Source: Lamprobacter sp964516305 (GTDB lineage: Bacteria > Pseudomonadota > Gammaproteobacteria > Chromatiales > Chromatiaceae). Taken from it: a stretch of 64,000 nt of DNA. A program made the translations under genes and the position numbers. The notes under the pieces were generated by a model, which was not told the origin of the DNA, ran no database searches, and saw nothing but the letters and a program-made list of their open reading frames with translations. The stretch spans positions 10,199 to 74,198 of the forward strand of contig CAZEZH010000003.1 in NCBI GenBank assembly GCA_964516305.1. Direction: 5' to 3'. Position 1 is the first letter of the stretch; each line of letters starts with the position of its first letter. Positions 58,676-64,000 of the stretch are shown piece after piece.

Positions 58676-59737
58676 TTAGACCCGCTGCGCCCGACCCGAT
58701 GCGGCCGCTAGGGCCATCATGCGTGGTGCAATCTCGTCCAGCGGGACGACTTCGCAAGCCGCCCCGAGCGCGATCGCCTCGCGAGGCATGCCAAACACCA
58801 CACAGCTTGCCTCATCCTGAGCAATGGTAGGCGCCCCGGCATTGCGCATCTCCAGTAATCCGGCGGCGCCGTCTTTGCCCATGCCGGTTAGGAGCACCCC
58901 AATGGCATTGCGGCCGGCATTCTGGGCCGCCGAGTGAAACAGCACGTCGACCGATGGGCGATGCCGGTTCACCGGTGGGCCATCGTCAAGCCTGACCACG
59001 TAGTTGGCACCGCTGCGGGTTAGGCGCAGGTGCTGGTCGCCAGGCGCGATATAGGCGTGGCCTGGGAGCACACGATCCCCTTCTTTTGCCTCCTGCACCG
59101 TGACCTGGCTCAGCCGATTGAGGCGGTCCGCGAACGAGCGGGTAAAGCCGCCAGGCATGTGCTGAGTGATGAGGATGCCGGGGCTGCTTGCGGGCAATGG
59201 CTCCAGCACCTGGCGGATCGCCTCGGTCCCGCCGGTTGAGGCGCCGATGATGAGCAGCTTTTCGCTGGAGATCATCGGTGCCTTGAGGCGAGGCGTTGGC
59301 GCGTCGCGTCGGCGCGGGGCTTGGCGCGGACGCGAATGGGCGGCCGCGCGGATCTTCTCGGAGATCTCCTCGGTATAACCCATCATGCCGCGGCGAATCC
59401 CAATGGATGGCTTTGCCACGAAATCGAGCGCCCCGAGTTCGAGGGCGCGCAGGGTCACCTCTGAGCCAGCCTGGGTCAGCGAGGAGACCATGAGCACAGG
59501 CATGGGGCGCAGCCGCATCAGCCGTTCGAGGAAATCGAGACCGTCCATGCGCGGCATCTCGACATCCAGGGTGAGCACATCGGGGTTATGCTGCTTGATG
59601 AGATCGCGGGCCATAATTGGGTCCGAGGCCACCGCAACCACCTCCATGTCGGACTGGCTGTTGATGATCTCAGTAAGCAAGTCCCGGATCAGCGCCGAAT
59701 CGTCGACGCAGAGCACCTTAATCTTAGTCGAACTCAA
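58676..59737 (-). CDS. cheB: Protein-glutamate methylesterase/deamidase CheB
   Basis: A 353-residue response regulator with an attached methylesterase that removes methyl groups from chemoreceptors. The receiver part has CVDDSALIRDLLTEIINS, phospho-Asp58 in VLTLDVEMPRMDGLDFL, and KPSIGIRRGMMGYTEE in the linker. The esterase has SEKLLIIGASTGGTEAIRQV with the Ser nucleophile, ILITQHMPGGFTRSFADRLN with the His, and VLLTGMGKDGAAGLLEMRNA with the Asp. It lies 87 bases after cheR. No cheD lies between them, unlike many Betaproteobacteria. Confidence 0.97.
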   Translation of the reverse strand: MSSTKIKVLCVDDSALIRDLLTEIINSQSDMEVVAVASDPIMARDLIKQHNPDVLTLDVEMPRMDGLDFLERLMRLRPMPVLMVSSLTQAGSEVTLRALELGALDFVAKPSIGIRRGMMGYTEEISEKIRAAAHSRPRQAPRRRDAPTPRLKAPMISSEKLLIIGASTGGTEAIRQVLEPLPASSPGILITQHMPGGFTRSFADRLNRLSQVTVQEAKEGDRVLPGHAYIAPGDQHLRLTRSGANYVVRLDDGPPVNRHRPSVDVLFHSAAQNAGRNAIGVLLTGMGKDGAAGLLEMRNAGAPTIAQDEASCVVFGMPREAIALGAACEVVPLDEIAPRMMALAAASGRAQRV

Positions 59738-59824
59738 GTTAGGCCTCCTTCACCTCTCGGTCGGTCGCTGATAGTTCCTGTGGCGCCGGGTTTTGGCGCG
59801 CTGTCGCTAACAGGTCTCACCGCA

Positions 59825-60706
59825 TCAAGCCAGCGTATAGACCGTCTGGCCGCGGAGTCGGAAGGCCTGACTGATATAGGTAAAGTTCTCGGAGTGGCCG
59901 GCGAACAGCAGGCCATCAGGCTTCATCATCGGCGCTAAGCGCTCAAGGATGCGAGCCTGGGTCTTTTTGTCGAAGTAGATCATGATATTTCGGCAGAAGA
60001 TCGCGTCAAAAGGGCCTTTGACCGGCCATCCGGATGCGAGCAGGTTGAGTTCCTGAAAGTCCACCATCGCGCGCAACTCGGGGCGCACCCGGGCCATCCC
60101 TGCTTGACCGCCGGTGCCGCGCTGGAAGAACCGCTTGATCCGCGCCTCATCCATCTTGTGGACCTGTTCGATGGGATAGATGCCGACCCTGGCCTTGCCG
60201 AGGGCCTCGGTATCGATGTCGGTGGCGGTGACCTTGGCGTCCGCCGTCCGGGTGCCCAGGGTCTCGGCCAGGGTGATGGCGATCGAGTAGGGCTCCTCGC
60301 CGGTAGAGGCTGCCGCGCACCAGATCCGGATCGTGCCGGGCCGGTTGCGGATATGGTCGGCGAGTTGCGGAAAGTGATGGGATTCGCGAAAGAACGCGGT
60401 GAGATTGGTGGTCAGCGCGTTGGTGAAGGCCTCCCATTCCTTGGCGTCGGGCCGACGCTCCAGTCGGGCCAAATAGTCGCTGAATTGTGTCAGTCCGTAA
60501 TGTCGTAGGCGTCGGGCAAGACGGCTATACACCATCTCACGCTTGTGCTCGGCAAGCACAATACCGGCCCGTTTGTAAATCAACTCGCGGATGCGGTTGA
60601 AGTCCGTATCTGTGAGTTCGAGATCTCGCTCTACTGTCCCGTAGGAGGACCAGCCATTGATCATAGAAGCTGGCCGTTGCGCGAGCTCGTTCAAACTACC
60701 TCCCAT
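59825..60706 (-). CDS. cheR: Chemoreceptor methyltransferase CheR
   Basis: A 293-residue enzyme that methylates glutamates of chemoreceptors with S-adenosylmethionine. It has the CheR N-domain (DFNRIRELIYKRAGIVLAEH KREMVYSRLARRLR), the SAM motif (RIWCAAASTGEEPYSIAITL), VTATDIDTEALGKARVGIYP and the end FDAIFCRNIMIYFDKKTQAR with GHSENF. ATG 60706 lies directly after a purine-rich GAAGG. Two receptors in this cluster end in the docking pentapeptide for it. The gene begins the long minus-strand unit. At 60798 a GGCGATAA-like -10 is present on the minus strand, but the -35 is poor. Confidence 0.96.
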   Translation of the reverse strand: MGGSLNELAQRPASMINGWSSYGTVERDLELTDTDFNRIRELIYKRAGIVLAEHKREMVYSRLARRLRHYGLTQFSDYLARLERRPDAKEWEAFTNALTTNLTAFFRESHHFPQLADHIRNRPGTIRIWCAAASTGEEPYSIAITLAETLGTRTADAKVTATDIDTEALGKARVGIYPIEQVHKMDEARIKRFFQRGTGGQAGMARVRPELRAMVDFQELNLLASGWPVKGPFDAIFCRNIMIYFDKKTQARILERLAPMMKPDGLLFAGHSENFTYISQAFRLRGQTVYTLA

Positions 60707-60982
60707 CCTTCGTCCCCCGGCAAGTGCTGTCCTGTCCCGGCGACCATCGCTCCAAGCGGCGCGCCCCGGGGCTCAACGCGCGGACCATCCGGACAGCTTA
60801 TCGCCGCCACCGTTCTTTGCATTGGCAAAACAGCGGCCAAAACATCTTCATAGTATAGGCGACGCTTGCGGTCTTGCTGCAGTGGCGAGCAGCGCCAGTT
60901 CTGCTCGGTCAGTGGGGCAAGGGGAGGTCAGTCGAGGCTGACGGGGTCGGGAATGCGCGATCAATGTCATCGGTGCCCGCCG

Positions 60983-61432
60983 CTAGGCGGAGGCGTCGAT
61001 GCGTCCCGGCTGGGCGCCAGTCCGCCCGCGGGTGTCATAGAGCGTCTTTTCAGCGACGGCATGGATCAGATCCAGCATACGCTGGTTGTGCTGGAGGCGT
61101 GTCGTCAGCATGGCACCGGCGAGCTCATTGAGACGGGCCGCGCGCTCACTCGCGCTGCGGACCGCTTGCCAGTCGTCCAGACAGCCAGCATCGCGGGCTG
61201 CATCCTGCGCACCGGAGTCGCCGTGCGGATAGCCAAGATCAGATTGCGTCTGCCGGCGCTGTTGCTCGCTGCGCTCGAGCTGGTCGAGCAGCGCCTGCTT
61301 GTCCGCGGCAATGCGTTGCAGCAGCTCGCCGTCGACGTTGCCAACCGCAAGCGCTTGATGCTCCTGCTCCAGCAGGGTCACCAAGGCGCCGAGATAGTCG
61401 TACTGCATGCCGAGCAGGTTTGCGAGCTTCAT
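60983..61432 (-). CDS. flgN: FlgN-like flagellar export chaperone
   Basis: A 149-residue helical chaperone for the hook-filament junction proteins FlgK and FlgL. The helical repeat text is YLGALVTLLEQEHQALAVGN and LLQRIAADKQALLDQLERSE, the FlgN family's common pattern, with a non-conserved tail that ends in Gly and Ala residues. It follows flgM by five bases on the same strand, the flgAMN order of Enterobacterales. It converges with no gene; beyond it lies the 276-base spacer to cheR. Confidence 0.9.
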   Translation of the reverse strand: MKLANLLGMQYDYLGALVTLLEQEHQALAVGNVDGELLQRIAADKQALLDQLERSEQQRRQTQSDLGYPHGDSGAQDAARDAGCLDDWQAVRSASERAARLNELAGAMLTTRLQHNQRMLDLIHAVAEKTLYDTRGRTGAQPGRIDASA

Positions 61433-61437
61433 TGTGG

Positions 61438-61716
61438 CTAGCCCTCGAGAAGATCCTGAACACTGGCGATCAGGCCTTCGGCGATCCGGTCAGCGCGGAC
61501 TTCCAGGCGGCCCTCTCGGATCGCGTCGCGAATCGCCTCGACGTTGGCAAGATCGATGTCTTGATCGGTGGCAGCGGCCTCGCGATGCAGATGGGTCTGG
61601 ACCGCAGGGTCGGTCGTCCTGCTGGCGTCGCCCCGCGCTGGGCCCTGCACCTTTGTGGACGGCTCCTGCCCCGGCTGGGGAGCGCGAAACACTGGATGAT
61701 GGGATTCAATTTTCAA
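61438..61716 (-). CDS. flgM: Anti-sigma-28 factor FlgM
   Basis: A 92-residue secreted anti-sigma factor that holds FliA inactive until the hook is finished. The first ~50 residues are polar and disordered; the C-terminal half has DIDLANVEAIRDAIREGRLE VRADRIAEGLIASVQDLLEG, the conserved FliA-binding helices. It starts at ATG 61716 and is preceded by a perfect sigma-28 promoter, so FliA raises its own inhibitor. It is followed by flgN. Confidence 0.95.
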   Translation of the reverse strand: MKIESHHPVFRAPQPGQEPSTKVQGPARGDASRTTDPAVQTHLHREAAATDQDIDLANVEAIRDAIREGRLEVRADRIAEGLIASVQDLLEG

Positions 61717-61748
61717 GGTACTGGCCTCATTCCCGATACTTACATGGT

Positions 61749-61775
61749 TTATCGGCTTGCGCCGAGCGAACTTTA
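61749..61775 (-). promoter_or_regulatory. Sigma-28 (FliA) promoter for flgM-flgN
   Basis: Read on the minus strand: TAAA (61775-61772), 15 bases, GCCGATAA (61756-61749), a perfect FliA consensus ~33 bases upstream of the flgM start. It is independent of the flgA transcript further up. Confidence 0.93.
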
Positions 61776-61867
61776 GCCCAGTTCTCGCTGCCGCCTAGGT
61801 CCGGACAGCGCTGCCGAACACCCGGATACTCGGCCTGCGGGGCGCAGGCAGCGCCGGGGCGGGTGAC

Positions 61868-62695
61868 TCAGAAGTCGACCACCAGTTTGGCTTCCCCAAC
61901 CACCCTCGCGGTGATCAGATCACGGTTACTAAATTGGACCCGAACCTGATCTCCCAAGCCACCAGAGTCGAGGGCTTTGCCCTCTCGGCTAACGCGAAAG
62001 TTGGACCCGCGTGCTTCAACTGAGACCTGCTGGCCGCGCTTAACCAGCGATTTTTTTTCGAACTGCCGGTGCTGTAAGGGCACGTCGGCAGCAACCGCGC
62101 GGCGAGCAACCTGGCCGATGAGTGTTTCTGGTTCAAGCACCGCCCCGCGTGGCAAATCGCTCAGATTGCCTTGGCGTTGCCTAAGCATTGCCGCGGTGAC
62201 CTGAGTGCCCGGCGCGATCTCGCGCTTGAGGACGGGGTACTGGCCATAGCGGCTGATATCCGCATGCAAGTACCGCACCTGTTGGCCCTGTTCACCGCAG
62301 CGCACGCCGACCGATATCCGCCCCGTGGCAGAGCGCGAGCGGTTGGGTAGAAACGGCTGAGGGCTTGTGCAGGCGGGCATGCGTGCCGGCGGTAGATAGA
62401 CCTCGATCACCGCCTGGTCACCGTCGGCCACTTGCTGGCGCAGGAACCCTTGCACGAGTTCGATCAGCGCTTCATCCGCTAGCGCGGGTTCCTCCGCTAG
62501 CACTTGATCTGTTGAGACCATAGCGGATGCCGCCACGAGCGCAAGTGCCAAGCGGGGCCAGCCATCACGCAGCCTGAGCGCCTGGTGCCGATCCCACCAC
62601 CTTTGGCGAAGCGCGAGCAGGGCATCCAACCCTCTGCAGATTAGCAGGATCACCGCAAGCACGGCAAAAATGCCAGTGGCAAGGCTAAGGTTCAT
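61868..62695 (-). CDS. flgA: Flagellar P-ring assembly chaperone FlgA, with extra N-terminal helix
   Basis: A 275-residue periplasmic chaperone for the P-ring protein FlgI. The C-terminal SAF-type part has KREIAPGTQVTAAMLRQRQG, GAVLEPETLIGQVARRAVAA and KKSLVKRGQQVSVEARGSNF, then GLGDQVRVQFSNRDLITARV with VVDF at the end. The N-terminus has two hydrophobic stretches, one at residues 4-20 and one near 47-62 (LALALVAASAMVS), so either a signal anchor precedes a second segment or the start is further in. Most FlgA proteins are ~220 residues. It is divergent from flgB across 188 bases. Confidence 0.9.
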   Translation of the reverse strand: MNLSLATGIFAVLAVILLICRGLDALLALRQRWWDRHQALRLRDGWPRLALALVAASAMVSTDQVLAEEPALADEALIELVQGFLRQQVADGDQAVIEVYLPPARMPACTSPQPFLPNRSRSATGRISVGVRCGEQGQQVRYLHADISRYGQYPVLKREIAPGTQVTAAMLRQRQGNLSDLPRGAVLEPETLIGQVARRAVAADVPLQHRQFEKKSLVKRGQQVSVEARGSNFRVSREGKALDSGGLGDQVRVQFSNRDLITARVVGEAKLVVDF

Positions 62696-62883
62696 GGCGC
62701 GTCACCACCCAGGCCCAAGAAGTGCCGGCTTCACGGTAACCGAGCCATCATGCGTCTGCGGAAAAATGTCGATTTAGTCACAAAACGCTCGCCTGTTTCT
62801 CCCTTAAATATATCACTCGCTGGACTATGCTCTACACTTATCAGAGTAACCTGCTCGCCAGAGGACATTCACAGAGGACCCGG

Positions 62884-63321
62884 ATGATCGATCAACTTGC
62901 GGCAGCCTTCAACTTTGGCCAGCAGGCCGTTGCGCTGCGTCAAGAGCGGCACGAAGTGCTGGCAAGCAACATTGCCAACGCCGATACCCCCAACTATAAG
63001 GCCCGCGATATCGATTTTGCGAGCCAGCTCAAGCAGGCCGTCGAGCAGGGGCGTCGCGCGGGTGATCAGGAGCAACAGGGGCTAGCGCTCGCGCGGACAT
63101 CAGTCCGCCACATTGAGGGCCAGGGCCCACCGCTGACCGGGTTGTTGCAGGACGATGCGCTGCTCTACCGGATGCCGGCACAGCCCAGCCTCGACAGCAA
63201 CACCGTTGAGATGGAACAAGAGCGCATGCAGTTCATCGACAACGCGCTGCGTTACCAAACCAGCTTGACCCTTGTCGCTCGACGGGTTCAGGGGCTGAAA
63301 GGCGCGATGCAGCCCGAGTAG
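62884..63321 (+). CDS. flgB: Flagellar rod protein FlgB
   Basis: A 145-residue proximal rod protein from ATG 62884 with AGAGGA upstream; the open frame starts at 62827 without homology. The rod family motif is QERHEVLASNIANADTPNYK ARDIDF, and the C-terminal SLTLVARRVQGLKGAM segment completes it. The spacer from flgA has TATGCT at 62824-62829 as a possible -10 and is the expected FlhDC-regulated divergent promoter region. flgC follows. Confidence 0.97.
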   Translation: MIDQLAAAFNFGQQAVALRQERHEVLASNIANADTPNYKARDIDFASQLKQAVEQGRRAGDQEQQGLALARTSVRHIEGQGPPLTGLLQDDALLYRMPAQPSLDSNTVEMEQERMQFIDNALRYQTSLTLVARRVQGLKGAMQPE

Positions 63322-63363
63322 ACTCGAATAGCCGACCGAACTAACGCCTAGGAACCTGTTGAA

Positions 63364-63771
63364 ATGGCCATGTTTTCTGTCTTCGACATCGCCGGCTCGG
63401 CCATGCAGGCCCAGTCGCAGCGCATGAATGTTACCGCGAGCAATCTCGCCAACGCCGACAGCATCGCCGGTCCCGACAACCAGCCCTACCGCGCCAAACA
63501 GGTCGTGTTCGAGAGCCTAGCGCAGAACGCGCGCGGCATCGGTGGGGTTCGGGTGCGCGAGGTCATTGATGATCCGGCGCCGATGCGTATGGAATACCAA
63601 CCAGCCAACCCGCTCGCCGATGAGCAGGGCTATGTGACCCTCCCCAACGTCGAGCCCGTCCACGAGATGGTCAACATGATCTCCGCCTCGCGCTCCTACC
63701 AGGCCAATGTCGAGGTCGTGAATACCAGCAAACAGCTAATGATGAAAACACTGACCATTGGAGAGGGTTAA
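63364..63771 (+). CDS. flgC: Flagellar rod protein FlgC
   Basis: A 135-residue rod protein. Motifs are FDIAGSAMQAQSQRMNVTAS NLANADS, PYRAKQVVFE and the family's C-terminal GYVTLPNVEPVHEMVNMISA SRSYQANVEVVNTSKQLMMK TL. It lies between flgB and flgD, as in E. coli. Confidence 0.98.
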   Translation: MAMFSVFDIAGSAMQAQSQRMNVTASNLANADSIAGPDNQPYRAKQVVFESLAQNARGIGGVRVREVIDDPAPMRMEYQPANPLADEQGYVTLPNVEPVHEMVNMISASRSYQANVEVVNTSKQLMMKTLTIGEG

Positions 63772-63776
63772 CGATC

Positions 63777-64000
63777 ATGATCACCGGTATCGACAATGCT
63801 CGAGCGGCAAATGCTGGCAGCAGCATGCCAATGAGCCAAAGCCAGTCCGACGAGCTGCGCGAGAGCTTCTTGCAGCTGCTCACCACCCAGCTACAGAACC
63901 AAGACCCACTCAATCCGCTCGAGAACCACGAGATGACCTCGCAGATCGCGCAGATCAACACGGTCAGCGGTATCGAGCAGCTCAACCAGACCCTCATGGC
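63777..64000 (+). CDS. flgD: Flagellar hook assembly protein FlgD (3' end outside window)
   Basis: The first 74 residues from ATG 63777, cut by the window end. GAGAGG lies upstream of the start. The conserved N-terminal scaffold SFLQLLTTQLQNQDPLNPLE N is followed by MTSQIAQINTVSGIEQLNQT, which identifies FlgD, the cap that guides hook subunits. It continues the flgBCD operon. Confidence 0.95.
   Translation, partial: MITGIDNARAANAGSSMPMSQSQSDELRESFLQLLTTQLQNQDPLNPLENHEMTSQIAQINTVSGIEQLNQTLM

Noticed and set aside
60798..60824. Possible sigma-28 promoter before cheR (GGCGATAA-like -10 on the minus strand)
   Set aside because: The -10 fits 7 of 8, but at 15 bases spacing the -35 reads CAAT instead of TAAA; not strong enough to list as a feature.
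62696..62883. Sigma-28 promoter for flgB
   Set aside because: TAAA at 62804 is followed at 15 bases by ACTATGCT, not GCCGATAA; a sigma-70-like -10 (TATGCT) fits the early class better.

Overview
The window is a 64 kb piece of a high-GC gammaproteobacterial chromosome. No gene is broken by a transposase or integrase, and I saw no rRNA, tRNA or CRISPR array. The housekeeping gene order (yciV-yciO-M50 protease-trpS-scpA-scpB-rluB; aroA-cmk-rpsA-ihfB) and protein features such as the aroA type fit the order Chromatiales (purple sulfur bacteria and relatives). That placement is inference: no photosynthesis or sulfur-oxidation gene lies in the window.

Layout. 1-6 kb: one forward block of RNA and tRNA metabolism and chromosome segregation genes. 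6-10 kb: a decayed reading frame, a coiled-coil membrane protein, a PQQ-type sugar dehydrogenase lipoprotein and a lipoamide-dehydrogenase-like flavoprotein. 10-15 kb: aroA-cmk-rpsA-ihfB. 15-25 kb: glgC, gpmI, thyA, sohB, two coiled-coil envelope proteins (LysM and SH3) and the argD-argF pair. 25-28 kb: a retropepsin-like protease, then a three-gene RiPP locus on the minus strand. That locus has a small exported EGKCG-repeat precursor, a DUF692/MNIO enzyme and a DUF2063 partner, i.e. the HvfABC/bufferin type of copper-binding peptide. 28-33 kb: nth, an orphan V-type ATPase subunit D, a sugar kinase overlapping queF, and a tandem GNAT protein, with two copies of a roughly 165 bp palindromic repeat in between. 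33-38.6 kb: a ZipA-like protein, a SprA-type metalloprotease-like protein, a chemoreceptor, DUF2835 and a PilZ/HD-GYP-like fusion.

38.6-64 kb is a motility cluster. Forward: fliD-fliS-fliT-fliK-like-flhX. On the minus strand, in transcription order: cheR-cheB-MCP-cheY-cheZ-flhB-flhA-flhE-fliA-motA-motB-MCP-flhD-flhC-cheA-cheW-MCP. Then flgN and flgM with flgA on the minus strand, divergent from flgB-flgC-flgD, which is cut by the window end. The content (FlhDC master regulator, FlhE, CheZ, flgAMN divergent from flgBCD, no flhF/flhG between flhA and fliA) is of the enterobacterial/betaproteobacterial type, not the polar FleQ-FlhFG type. Two perfect sigma-28 promoters (TAAA-N15-GCCGATAA) precede fliD and flgM, so the late-gene switch (FliA, FlgM, and the FliS, FliT and FlgN chaperones) can be read from this window alone.

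Most worth a second look: the bufferin-type RiPP locus; flhDC placed directly behind a chemoreceptor gene; the PilZ plus degenerate HD-GYP fusion; the stand-alone ZipA-like protein; the orphan V-ATPase D subunit; and a palindromic repeat that supplies the end of a kinase reading frame.
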